Shown one piece after another: positions 1 through 7,702 of a DNA stretch of 64,000 bases; the stretch's first letter is position 1; the number at the start of each line of letters is the position of its first letter. A model generated the notes under the pieces. The model did not search any database and was not told the DNA's origin. It was given only the letters and a program-made list of their open reading frames with translations. Position numbers and translations under genes: made by a program. Source of the DNA: JACVRW01 sp963808545 (GTDB taxonomy: Bacteria; Actinomycetota; Thermoleophilia; Solirubrobacterales; Thermoleophilaceae); assembly GCA_963808545.1 (NCBI GenBank), contig CAWEGB010000011.1, forward strand, positions 124,001-188,000, written 5' to 3'.

Positions 1-328
1 CGCGCAGCTCGCGGGCCAGCTCGGCGTCGCCGGGCCGCAGTCCCGCCCGGGCGTCCACGACCATCACGGTCAGATCGGCTTCGCCCAGGGCGATCATCGC
101 CTGGCGCCGGATCTCCTCGGCCATCTCGTGCTCGCCCGCGAAGTCCACGCCACCGGTGTCGATCAGAGTGAACTCCCGGCCGTTCCAGTCGGCTTCGATC
201 TCCTTGCGGTCGCGGGTGACCCCGGCCTGCTCGTGCACTACGGCGGCTCGCGTTCCGGACAGGCGGTTGACCAGCGTGGACTTGCCCACGTTCGGGTAGC
301 CGACGACGGCCACGGTCGGGCGCTTCAC
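1..328 (-). CDS. der: GTPase Der (EngA), N-terminal part, cut by window edge
   Basis: Der is a tandem-GTPase factor for 50S ribosome assembly in the cytoplasm. About 109 codons are visible, and the rest lies left of base 1. The first GTPase domain shows the P-loop GYPNVGKS near residue 9 and the G3 motif DTGG near residue 55, preceded by the T-R-D stretch typical of the Der switch region. The start is GTG at 328, which overlaps the TGA of cmk as GTGA, so translation is probably coupled to cmk. The cmk-der order is common in bacteria and supports the name. The second GTPase domain and the KH-like domain cannot be checked here. Confidence 0.93.
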   Translation of the reverse strand, partial: MKRPTVAVVGYPNVGKSTLVNRLSGTRAAVVHEQAGVTRDRKEIEADWNGREFTLIDTGGVDFAGEHEMAEEIRRQAMIALGEADLTVMVVDARAGLRPGDAELARELR

Positions 329-936
329 CGCTCCGTCTCCACCAGCTCGACGATGCGAGCCACCACCTCGTCCACGCTCAGCCCGGTGGTGTCGAGCTCC
401 ACGGCGCCCGGGGCCACGGCCAGCGGTGAGTGCTCGCGGCCGGCATCCTGTGCGTCGCGCAGGGCCTGGTCGCGCAGCACGGTCTCAATGTCGGTACCGA
501 GCTCCGCCGCGCGGCGGCGGGCGCGCTCCTCGGGGCTGGCCGTGAGGAACACCTTGACCCCGGCCTCGGGGGCCACCACCGTGCCGATGTCCCGGCCCTC
601 GGCCACCCAGTCGCCGCTGGCCAGGAGAGCCTTCTGCTTTCCGGCCAGCGCCTCGCGAACCGCCGGGTTGGTGGCCACACGGGAGGCGGCCTCCGAGACC
701 TCGGGGGCGCGTATCGCCTCGGTCACGTCCTCGCCGTTGGCGATCACGCGCTCGCCCAGCTCGATATCGAGCGCGTCGGCCTGGGCCGAAGCCGCGCCGC
801 CGTGGCGCAGGGTGAGCAGCCCGACGGCGCGATACATCGCGCCCGAGTCGAGGTAGGGGAAGCCGAGCGCCAGCGCCGCCGCGCGCGCCACCGTGCTCTT
901 GCCCGCTCCCGCGGGACCGTCGATCGCCACGACCAT
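325..936 (-). CDS. cmk: Cytidylate kinase
   Basis: This enzyme phosphorylates CMP and dCMP with ATP in the cytoplasm, feeding CTP and DNA synthesis. The 203-residue protein has the P-loop GPAGAGKST at residues 7-15, the substrate segment LDSGAMYRA near 30, and GRDIGTVV near 115, all standard for bacterial CMP kinases, although at about 200 residues it is somewhat shorter than the usual 220-230. It starts with ATG at 936, 10 bases after the aroA stop, and its own stop overlaps the GTG of der. It is therefore the fourth gene of an aroF-tyrA-aroA-cmk-der run. Nothing looks damaged. Confidence 0.96.
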   Translation of the reverse strand: MVVAIDGPAGAGKSTVARAAALALGFPYLDSGAMYRAVGLLTLRHGGAASAQADALDIELGERVIANGEDVTEAIRAPEVSEAASRVATNPAVREALAGKQKALLASGDWVAEGRDIGTVVAPEAGVKVFLTASPEERARRRAAELGTDIETVLRDQALRDAQDAGREHSPLAVAPGAVELDTTGLSVDEVVARIVELVETER

Positions 937-946
937 CTCGGCGAGG

Positions 947-2257
947 TTAGGCCAGGAGGGCTTCGAGGTCGGCCTGGAAGCCGGGATAGGACACGGCGGC
1001 GGCCTCCATGCCGGCCACCTCCACTCCCTCGGCCGAGGCCAGGCCCGCCACGGCGCCGAGCATGGCCATGCGGTGATCGCCGTGCGAGTCGATCGTCCCC
1101 CCGCGCAGCGGCGAACCGGTCCCGCGCACCACGAAGCCGTCGGCCGTCGCCTCGATGTCGGCCCCGAGGCCGCGCAGGCCCCGCACCACGCCGTCGATGC
1201 GATCCGACTCCTTCAGGCGCAGCTCCTCGGCGCCCCTGACGACGGTCTCACCCTCGGCACATGCGCCGAGCAGAGCCACCAGCGTGAGCTCGTCGATCGC
1301 CAGCGGCACCTCCTCCGGGGACACCTCCGTGGCCTCGAGCGGCGCGGAGGCCACGTCGAGCTCACCCACCGGCTCCTCGGCCGTGTCGGTGCCCGGCTCC
1401 TCGAGGTCGCCCAGGATCACCGCCCCCATGCGCTGCGCGATCCGCAGGAAGCCGGTGCGGGTCCAGTTGAGCCCGAGGTTCTTGACCACCACCCGCGAGC
1501 CGCCCACGACCGTGGCCGCCGCCACGATGAACGCCGCCGACGAGGGGTCGCCCGGGACGACGATGCGGTCGAGCTCGAGCTCGTCGACGCTCGACACGGT
1601 CATCGACAGCCCCTCGCGCTCGAACGGCACCCGGGCGCGGCGCAGCAGGCGCTCCGTGTGGTCGCGGCTCACCGATCGCTCGGTGATGGTGGTCGATCCG
1701 GAGGCGAGCATTCCGGCGAGCAGCAGGCAGGACTTGACCTGGGCGCTCGCCACCGGCAGCTCATAGTCGACTCCGTGCAGCTGCGTGCCGGTCACGGTGA
1801 GCGGCGGAAAGCGCCCGTCGCGCGCCTCCAGGCGGGCGCCCATGGCGCTCAGCGGCTCCACCACGCGGTCCACTGGGCGGCGGCGGATGGAGTCGTCGCC
1901 GTCCAGCGTCCAGACCCCGCCCGGCTGCCCGGCCAGCCAGCCGGGGAGCAGCCGCATGAGGGTCCCGGCGTTGCCCACGTCGAGCAGGCCACCGGTGGCC
2001 TCGAGCGGCGCGTGGAGGCCCACCCCGCGGATCAGCAGGCCGCCGTCCGCCTCGTCGCGCTCGACCCCCGCCCCCAGGGTCAGCACGGCCGAGAGCGTGG
2101 ACTGCGTATCCGCCGAGTCCAGATAGTTGTGCACCACCATCGGCTCGTCGCACATCGCACCGAAGAGAGCGGCCCGGTGCGAGATCGACTTGTCGGCCGG
2201 CGGCGTGTACTCCCCCCGCAGCGCGCCGGAGGGATCGAAACGGACGGTGGAGCTCAC
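947..2257 (-). CDS. aroA: 3-phosphoshikimate 1-carboxyvinyltransferase (EPSP synthase)
   Basis: This enzyme joins phosphoenolpyruvate to shikimate 3-phosphate, the sixth step of the shikimate pathway. The 436-residue protein has PADKSISHRAALFG near residues 20-33 (substrate-binding Lys, Ser and Arg), NAGTLMRLLPG near 97-107, and the late motif LKESDRIDG near 350, all hallmarks of EPSP synthase. The NAGTLMR segment replaces the classical NAGTAMR (Ala to Leu) at the loop known to affect glyphosate sensitivity, so the enzyme may belong to a less sensitive type; that is inference. The start is GTG at 2257 inside a GTGA overlap with the tyrA stop, which argues for coupled translation. Confidence 0.96.
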   Translation of the reverse strand: MSSTVRFDPSGALRGEYTPPADKSISHRAALFGAMCDEPMVVHNYLDSADTQSTLSAVLTLGAGVERDEADGGLLIRGVGLHAPLEATGGLLDVGNAGTLMRLLPGWLAGQPGGVWTLDGDDSIRRRPVDRVVEPLSAMGARLEARDGRFPPLTVTGTQLHGVDYELPVASAQVKSCLLLAGMLASGSTTITERSVSRDHTERLLRRARVPFEREGLSMTVSSVDELELDRIVVPGDPSSAAFIVAAATVVGGSRVVVKNLGLNWTRTGFLRIAQRMGAVILGDLEEPGTDTAEEPVGELDVASAPLEATEVSPEEVPLAIDELTLVALLGACAEGETVVRGAEELRLKESDRIDGVVRGLRGLGADIEATADGFVVRGTGSPLRGGTIDSHGDHRMAMLGAVAGLASAEGVEVAGMEAAAVSYPGFQADLEALLA

Positions 2258-3321
2258 TCCTCGCCGACGGGGAAGCCGAGCCCGCCGATCAGCTCGCGAG
2301 CGCGAGCAGCATCCTCATCACCGGCGAGCCAGAGCGTCATGGCCCCCGTCCGCATGTCGGCGGCCGGCGCCAGCGCCATGTCCACGATGTTCACGCCCGA
2401 CCTGCCCAGCTCCAGTGCCACCTGCGCGACGATACCCGGCCGGTTGGGGACGGTCAGCCGCAGCTCGTGCACCGGGCCGCCCGGCACCTCGGCTTCCAGC
2501 AGCAGACGACGGTCCTCCCGGGCGCGGTCGTTCCACTCCGCCACGCCCTCGCCGCTCTCGAGCCGGCCCGCGACCGCCTCGAGCTCCGCGCCGAAGGCAC
2601 GGATCTCCTCGACGATCGCCTCGCGGTTCGACAGGTAGATGTCGGCCCACATCGCGGTGTTGGCGCCCGCCACCCGGGTGGCGTCGCGAAAGCTCGGGCC
2701 CACGTGGCGGAGGGCGTCGCCCTGGTCGCGCAGGCGCGCGCCCGCCTGGTTGACCAGCATGTTGGCCAGCACGTGGGGCAGGTGGCTGAACACGGCGACG
2801 AGCCGATCGTGGGTGTCGGGGTCGACCGCCACCGGCCTCGCCCCCAGGTCGATCACGAAGCGGTGCAGGCGCTCGTAGAGCAGGCCCTGGGAGCTGGCGT
2901 GCGGGGTGAGGTACCAGAGGGCGCCGTGGAAGAGGTCGGCGCGGGCATGCTCGACCCCGGCGGTCTCGGCGCCGGCGATGGGATGGCCACCCACCAGGCG
3001 CGGATCGTCCACCGCCCGCATCAGATCGCCCTTGGTCGAGCCGACGTCGGAGACCACGGTGTCGGGTCCGGCGACCGCCAGCGCCTCGCGCACCTGCCCG
3101 GGAAGGGCGCCCACCGGCGCGCAGGCGAAGCACAGGGCGGCGTCCTCGAGCGCTTCGTCGAGGCTCCCGGCCACGACGTCGATCGCGCCCAGCTCCCGCG
3201 CGCGCTCGAGCTTGGCCGGGTCGCGCCCGTAGCCCACCACCTCGGCACCCTCGACGTGCTCGCGGGCCGACAGGCCGATCGATCCCCCGATCAGCCCGAC
3301 GCCGAGTACGGCGACCTTCAA
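2254..3321 (-). CDS. tyrA: Prephenate dehydrogenase with ACT domain
   Basis: TyrA oxidatively decarboxylates prephenate to 4-hydroxyphenylpyruvate, the tyrosine branch after chorismate. The N-terminal Rossmann fold shows the dinucleotide motif GVGLIGGS at residues 7-14. The middle carries SDVGSTKG and GGHPIAGAE, typical of prephenate dehydrogenases. From about residue 285 there is an ACT domain (LRLTVPNRPGIVAQVALELG), usually the site of tyrosine feedback. The start codon appears to be TTG at 3321, overlapping the aroF stop as TTGA, with no alternative ATG nearby that keeps the Rossmann strand. It sits between aroF and aroA, so one transcript supplies first, late and branch steps of aromatic synthesis. 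Confidence 0.94.
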   Translation of the reverse strand: MKVAVLGVGLIGGSIGLSAREHVEGAEVVGYGRDPAKLERARELGAIDVVAGSLDEALEDAALCFACAPVGALPGQVREALAVAGPDTVVSDVGSTKGDLMRAVDDPRLVGGHPIAGAETAGVEHARADLFHGALWYLTPHASSQGLLYERLHRFVIDLGARPVAVDPDTHDRLVAVFSHLPHVLANMLVNQAGARLRDQGDALRHVGPSFRDATRVAGANTAMWADIYLSNREAIVEEIRAFGAELEAVAGRLESGEGVAEWNDRAREDRRLLLEAEVPGGPVHELRLTVPNRPGIVAQVALELGRSGVNIVDMALAPAADMRTGAMTLWLAGDEDAARARELIGGLGFPVGEE

Positions 3322-4352
3322 CCCACGGTCTCGCGCTCGACGGTCTTGCCGGCCAGCTCGGCCACCGCCTCGAGCTTGCGCAGGTAGGCCTCGAACTCTG
3401 ACGCCAGCACGGCCTGCGGACCGTCGCAGACGGCCTCCTCGGGCCGCGGATGCGTCTCCACCAGCACCCCGTCGGCTCCGGCGGCCGCCGCGGCGAGCGA
3501 GAGCGGCTCCACCAGCGAGCGCTTGCCCGCGGCGTGGCTGGGGTCGATCACGATCGGGAGATGGGTGAGCTCGCGCAGCACCGGCACGGCCATCAGGTCG
3601 AGGGTGAAGCGATAGCTCGGCTCATAGGTGCGGATCCCGCGCTCGCACAGGAGCACATCGGGATTGCCCTCCTTGAGCACGTACTCGGCGGCCATCAGCA
3701 GCTCCTCGAGCGTGGCCGACAGCCCGCGCTTGAGCAGCACCGGCCTACCGGCGCGGCCCACCTCGGTGAGCAGTGTGTAGTTCTGCATGTTGCGCGCGCC
3801 GAGCTGGATCACGTCCGCCACCTCGAGCACCGCGTCGAGGTCGCGCACGTCCATCAGTTCCGTGACGATGGGCAGGCCCGTCTCCTCCTTGGCCTCGGCC
3901 AGCAGCCGCAGGCCCGCTTCGCCCAGCCCCTGGAAGGAGTAGGGGGAGGTGCGGGGCTTGTAGGCGCCGCCGCGGAGCATCTGCGCACCCGCGTCGCGGA
4001 CCGTGCGCGCGGCGGACAGCAGCACCTCGCGCGACTCGACCGTGCAGGGACCGGCGATGGTGGCGAAGTGATCGCCGCCGATGAGGCGGCCGTCCACGTC
4101 CACCACCGTGCGTTCGCCGCGGCGGTACTGGAGCGAGGCCAGCTTGTAGGGCTTGAGGATGGGCACCAGGTGATCGACCCCCGGCGCGCCCTCCAGTCCC
4201 AGGTTGGCCACGTGCTCGCGGTCGCCGATGGCGCCGATCACGGTCACCAACTCGCCCTGCGACAGGTGGGCGTGGGCGCCCACCGACTCCACGCGTTTGA
4301 CGACGGCGTCTACCTCCGCCTGTGTCGCCCCCTCTTTCATCACGATCATCAT
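3318..4352 (-). CDS. aroF: 3-deoxy-7-phosphoheptulonate synthase, type I-beta with ferredoxin-like regulatory domain
   Basis: This enzyme condenses phosphoenolpyruvate with erythrose 4-phosphate, the entry step of the shikimate pathway. Residues 1-70 form a small ferredoxin-like domain (MMIVMKEGATQAEVDAVVKR and following), and the TIM-barrel starts near 95 with FATIAGPCTVES; GGAYKPRTSPYSFQG and IDPSHAAGK are substrate and metal motifs. The architecture matches the Thermotoga maritima enzyme, in which the N-terminal domain closes over the barrel on binding tyrosine. I chose ATG at 4352 because GAGAGG (4364-4369) lies 11 bases upstream; a TTG at 4361 in frame is too close to that site. It is the first gene of aroF-tyrA-aroA-cmk-der. 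Confidence 0.95.
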   Translation of the reverse strand: MMIVMKEGATQAEVDAVVKRVESVGAHAHLSQGELVTVIGAIGDREHVANLGLEGAPGVDHLVPILKPYKLASLQYRRGERTVVDVDGRLIGGDHFATIAGPCTVESREVLLSAARTVRDAGAQMLRGGAYKPRTSPYSFQGLGEAGLRLLAEAKEETGLPIVTELMDVRDLDAVLEVADVIQLGARNMQNYTLLTEVGRAGRPVLLKRGLSATLEELLMAAEYVLKEGNPDVLLCERGIRTYEPSYRFTLDLMAVPVLRELTHLPIVIDPSHAAGKRSLVEPLSLAAAAAGADGVLVETHPRPEEAVCDGPQAVLASEFEAYLRKLEAVAELAGKTVERETVG

Positions 4353-4609
4353 TTGTCCCAAAGCCTCTCAGAAGGTCCTACGTTTCCAGGTGAAGTACGG
4401 ATGCAGAGCGGCGTCCGGCGGGTGCGACGAGTTCGCGGAGGCGGCCATCGAAAGGGCGCTGGCCGCTGCCGGACGCCTAGCTAAATCGCCAATACCAATA
4501 GGCGGAAACGCAGGCGCGCCGAGCGGCGCCCTCGAGGGCGCTGGTGCTGCGGGTCGGCGCGGCCGGGCGAGACATCACCAGGAGTTTTAGCAGGCGGCCG
4601 CGCTTGCCC
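4353..4609 (-). promoter_or_regulatory. Leader/promoter region of the aroF operon
   Basis: This gap of about 250 bases precedes aroF. It holds an AT-rich island at 4481-4500, unusual in this sequence, reading TATTGGTATTGGCGATTTAG on the minus strand and a plausible promoter site. It also holds a perfect 16-base palindrome, GCGCCCTCGAGGGCGC, at 4526-4541. No leader peptide rich in Phe, Tyr or Trp was found and no T-box pattern was recognised. The palindrome could be an operator or the tail hairpin of the membrane-protein gene upstream. Confidence 0.35.
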
Positions 4610-5452
4610 TCACGCGGCCGCGGGGGCGCCGCGGGTCCGCACTGCGCCCTGCAGGTCCTCGGTGGAGAAGCCCTGCGGGGCCTCGCCGCTGGTGGCCCAG
4701 CGGTAGAGGACGACGGCGAAGACCTGACGCAGAGCGGAGGCCACCACCGCGCCGATGGCGAAGACCACGACGCCGATCGCGATCAGCACCTCGCCGACGA
4801 GACCGGCCGCACCAGACCCCGACAGCACCGCGAAGCCGATGCCGGCCACGATCAGAGCCGGGAGCATCACGAGGAGGAACACGCCGCCGCCGATCGCCGC
4901 CATGCCCACGATCTGACCGCCCCAGTGCTGCTTGAAGATCGAGGCGGAGCGCTTGAGGGCCGCCAACGGTCCCGCGTTCTCCAGCGCGATCGCCGGCACG
5001 GCCAGGAGGCTGATCACGCTCCAGGCGCCGCCGATCAGCGCGGCGGCGATGGCGGCCAGCTCACCGCGGCTCTCGAGCGCCCGCAGCAGGACGGAGAGCG
5101 TCGCCGTGATGAGGGCCCAGCCGGTGATGGCCCCGAGCCGAGACGACGCGGCGCGCAGCCCCTGGCCCAGCCCCGAGGGCTCGTCCTCGAGCGCGGCGTC
5201 GACCGCCGCGGCCAGGCCCACCCCGATGAAGGCGGCGATGAAGGCGCCCAGGTAGACGGCCACCGCCAGCAGGATCACCCCGACCACGGTGTCGCCCTCG
5301 TCGAGGAAGTAGGCGCCGGCCACCGCCGGCGGCGCAACCAGCACCAGCGCGAGCAGCGCTCCGAGCACCGGGAAGCCGAACAGCCCGGCGTGGCTGCGCA
5401 GCAGCCGCCAGCTCTGGCCGGCGAGCTTCCAGCCTCGCTTCCACCTACCCAT
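4610..5452 (-). CDS. Integral membrane protein, DUF6159-like
   Basis: This 280-residue, very hydrophobic protein has about six predicted membrane segments (near residues 24-45, 57-82, 107-125, 132-155, 180-205 and 215-240). The N-terminus MGRWKRGWKLAGQSWRLLRSHAGLFGFPVL and the loop LKRSASIFKQHWGGQIVG resemble a family of uncharacterised bacterial membrane proteins (DUF6159), in which this amphipathic start is typical. No catalytic motif is visible. It starts with ATG at 5452, 20 bases after the hisC stop, in the same direction as aroH-hisC, so it could be cotranscribed with them. Function is unknown, and involvement in aromatic transport would be speculation. Confidence 0.75.
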   Translation of the reverse strand: MGRWKRGWKLAGQSWRLLRSHAGLFGFPVLGALLALVLVAPPAVAGAYFLDEGDTVVGVILLAVAVYLGAFIAAFIGVGLAAAVDAALEDEPSGLGQGLRAASSRLGAITGWALITATLSVLLRALESRGELAAIAAALIGGAWSVISLLAVPAIALENAGPLAALKRSASIFKQHWGGQIVGMAAIGGGVFLLVMLPALIVAGIGFAVLSGSGAAGLVGEVLIAIGVVVFAIGAVVASALRQVFAVVLYRWATSGEAPQGFSTEDLQGAVRTRGAPAAA

Positions 5453-5472
5453 GGAGCGGAATTGTGCTCAAG

Positions 5473-6552
5473 TCAGAGCAGCTCGTCCAGAACCGCCAGG
5501 AACCTGTCGTTTTCGCGCCGGGTGCCGTATGTCACCCGCAGGCGGCCCTCCTCGCCCAGGGCTTTCCCCGCGCGGACGATCACGCCGCGCTGAGCCAGGC
5601 CGTCGACGATCGCGTCCTCGTCGCGGTCACCGAGCGAGACCCAGGAGAAGTTGGCCTGGCTCTCGCTGGTCTCGAGGCCGCGGTCGGCCAGCTCGGACTC
5701 CACGTGGACACGCTCGATCACGGTCTGCTCCACCCGGCGCTCGAGCTCGTCGACGTGCCGCAGCGCCTCGGTGGCGGCGGCCAGGGCCAGGGCGTTGACG
5801 GAGAACGGCTGGCGCACGCGGTCGACCGCCAGGCGGAACTGCTCGCTGCCCAGCGAGTAGCCCACCCGCAACCCGCACAGCCCGTAGACCTTCGAGAAGG
5901 TGCGCAGGAGCACCAGGTTGGGATGCCGGTCGAGCAGGGCGAGCGACTCGTCGGGATCCTGCAGCACGGAGAACTCGACGTAGGCCTCGTCGAGGATCAC
6001 CGCCACGTGCCGCGGCAGATCGGCCACGAAGGCGTCGATGGAGGCCGGGCTCAGCGCGGTGGCCGAGGGATTGTTGGGGTTGCAGACGATCAGCATCCGC
6101 GTGGCGGCGGTGACCTCGCGCGCCATCGCCTCGAGGTCGTGCTCGGCCGCGTCGTTCAGGGACACGGTCACCGCGCGGGCGCCCGACGTGGCCGCGATGT
6201 GCGGGTAGATCGAGAACGACGGCCAGGCGTACACCACCTCGGCGCCCGGCTCGAGCATCGCCTCGCCCGCCGCCAGCAGCAGCTCGCAGGACCCGTTGCC
6301 GATCGCGATGCGGCCCTCCGCCACGCCCGTGCGGTCGGCGATGCGCCGCCGCAGCACCGACTTCTGCGGGTCCGGGTAGCGGTTGAGAGTGGCCAGCTGC
6401 GCCTGAACGGCCTCGAGCACCGCCGGGTGCGGGCTGAAGGGCGTCTCGTTGGAGGCGAGCTTGACCAGGTCGCCGTCGAAGGCGTAGGTGGAGGCCGCCG
6501 GGTAGACGGGAATCGCCTCGAGGCGGCGGTTGAACTCGATGCCGGTGGTCAC
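5473..6552 (-). CDS. hisC: Histidinol-phosphate aminotransferase family (HisC-like)
   Basis: This is a fold-type I, PLP-dependent aminotransferase of 359 residues. KLASNETPFSPHPAV near residue 30 is the HisC signature, NPNNPS near 165 contacts the cofactor, DEAYVEFS near 200 follows, and TFSKVYGLCGLRVGY near 230 holds the Schiff-base lysine. The start GTG at 6552 overlaps the aroH stop as GTGA; an upstream extension exists but lacks family similarity. Family members serve histidine synthesis or transaminate aromatic 2-oxo acids. The coupling to chorismate mutase and the nearby tyrA favour an aromatic aminotransferase role here, perhaps alongside histidine synthesis. That functional assignment is inference from context. 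Confidence 0.88.
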   Translation of the reverse strand: MTTGIEFNRRLEAIPVYPAASTYAFDGDLVKLASNETPFSPHPAVLEAVQAQLATLNRYPDPQKSVLRRRIADRTGVAEGRIAIGNGSCELLLAAGEAMLEPGAEVVYAWPSFSIYPHIAATSGARAVTVSLNDAAEHDLEAMAREVTAATRMLIVCNPNNPSATALSPASIDAFVADLPRHVAVILDEAYVEFSVLQDPDESLALLDRHPNLVLLRTFSKVYGLCGLRVGYSLGSEQFRLAVDRVRQPFSVNALALAAATEALRHVDELERRVEQTVIERVHVESELADRGLETSESQANFSWVSLGDRDEDAIVDGLAQRGVIVRAGKALGEEGRLRVTYGTRRENDRFLAVLDELL

Positions 6553-6914
6553 TGGGCGCCCTCCAGGTCGCGGCGCAGAGAGCTCGCCTCGCGCAGGTAG
6601 ACGTGGTGAGCCTCGGTTTCGGGGTCTGCGTAGCAGTGAAGCAGGAGCCGGATCACGCGTGGCAGCGAGCCGGGCACCGGGATCTCTCTCGTGCACAGGA
6701 GCGGCACGGCGCTCAGGCCGAGCAGCCGTGCGGCCACGGCGGGAAACTCGGCGTCGAGGTCGTCGGTGCAGGTGAAGATGCAGCTCACCATCTGCTCGGG
6801 AGCCAGCGCGTTGCGCTCCATCACCTCGCGCACCAGCTCCTCGGTGGCGGCGATGATGGCGTCGGCGTCGTTGTCGTCGACGGTCACCGCCCCTCTGAGA
6901 GCCCTCAGCCTCAT
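6549..6914 (-). CDS. aroH: Chorismate mutase, AroH class
   Basis: This enzyme converts chorismate to prephenate, the substrate of TyrA encoded nearby. The 121-residue length and the sequence LRALRGAVTVDDNDADAI near the start, plus VSCIFTCTDDLDAEFPA and the LLHCYAD stretch, match the trimeric AroH (Bacillus subtilis type) fold rather than the helical AroQ type. The active-site arginine near residue 7 and the E/R pair in the middle appear to be present. ATG at 6914 is the clear start. Its TGA overlaps the GTG of the aminotransferase gene, and it lies 40 bases downstream of rluB in the same direction. Confidence 0.93.
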   Translation of the reverse strand: MRLRALRGAVTVDDNDADAIIAATEELVREVMERNALAPEQMVSCIFTCTDDLDAEFPAVAARLLGLSAVPLLCTREIPVPGSLPRVIRLLLHCYADPETEAHHVYLREASSLRRDLEGAQ

Positions 6915-6954
6915 GCGGCGGGTGATTCTGGCAGGCCGGTGATTCCCTGCGGGC

Positions 6955-7689
6955 CTAGCGGGCCCGCTTGGGTCGCCGGCCCCGTGCCGCCTGCGGTCGC
7001 GCCGCCCGCCGCAGGCGCTCCACCTCCGCCTGGGTGAGCCGGCGGCTGCGCCCGGGCTCGAGGCCGCGCAGCCCCAGCGGGCCGAAGGCCACGCGCTCGA
7101 GCGCCATGACCTGGTGCCCCACCGCTTCGATCATGCGCCGCACCTGGCGCTTGCGGCCCTCGCGGATCCCGATCTCCAGCACGCCGTGGCGCACCAGGCG
7201 AGCGCGGGCGGGCGCGGTGGTGCCGTCGTCGAGCTCCACGCCGTTGCGCAGCGAGTCGATCGCCGCGGAGCCCACCGCCCCGGGGCGGACACGGGCGCGG
7301 TAGAGCTTCTCCACCCCGTAGCGCGGGTGGGTGAGGTGCTCGGCCAACTCGCCGTCGTTGGTCAACAGGATCAGTCCCGTGGTGTCCGCGTCGAGGCGGC
7401 CCACCGGGTACAGGCGCCGGCGTGAGCGCACGAGCTCGACCACGGTGGGGCGCCCGTGGGTGTCCCGAGCGGTGGAGACCACCCCCGCGGGCTTGTTGAG
7501 CGCGTGCACCTCGCGCGGTTCGCGCGTCACCGGCCTGCCGTCGAGCGCCACCCCGCTCGACTCGTCCACGTCGCGGGCGGGGTCGGTGACCGTCTCGCCG
7601 GCCACGCTGACCCGCCCCTCGGCCACGAGCGTCTCCGACGCGCGCCGCGAGGCGACACCCGCGTGGGCTAGGAACTTGGCCAGGCGCAC
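6955..7689 (-). CDS. rluB: 23S/16S rRNA pseudouridine synthase, RluB/RsuA family
   Basis: The enzyme isomerises a uridine of ribosomal RNA, probably U2605 of 23S rRNA if it is RluB. Residues 1-48 are an S4 RNA-binding domain (RLAKFLAHAGVASRRASE). The catalytic domain follows, with the aspartate motif GRLDADTTGLILLTNDG near residues 97-111 and the late KRQVRRM motif near 180. The C-terminus is a basic tail (RRLRRAARPQAARGRRPKRAR), probably for RNA contact. The start is GTG at 7689. The plus-strand rlmN start lies only 13 bases away, so the two genes diverge from almost the same point. In many bacteria rluB is found beside scpAB and cmk-der, and both are close by here. Confidence 0.92.
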   Translation of the reverse strand: MRLAKFLAHAGVASRRASETLVAEGRVSVAGETVTDPARDVDESSGVALDGRPVTREPREVHALNKPAGVVSTARDTHGRPTVVELVRSRRRLYPVGRLDADTTGLILLTNDGELAEHLTHPRYGVEKLYRARVRPGAVGSAAIDSLRNGVELDDGTTAPARARLVRHGVLEIGIREGRKRQVRRMIEAVGHQVMALERVAFGPLGLRGLEPGRSRRLTQAEVERLRRAARPQAARGRRPKRAR

Positions 7690-7702
7690 GCCGTTAGCGT
7701 AG

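Noticed and set aside
893..2638. Long plus-strand open frame of 581 codons opposite aroA and tyrA
   Set aside because: It is antisense to well-supported genes, has an Arg/His/Gly/Gln-rich translation with no motifs, and is the usual by-product of high GC on the opposite strand.
4204..4590. Plus-strand frame of 128 codons upstream of aroF with a Cys-containing end
   Set aside because: The first part is antisense to aroF and there is no ribosome site; the end is short and unlike any family.
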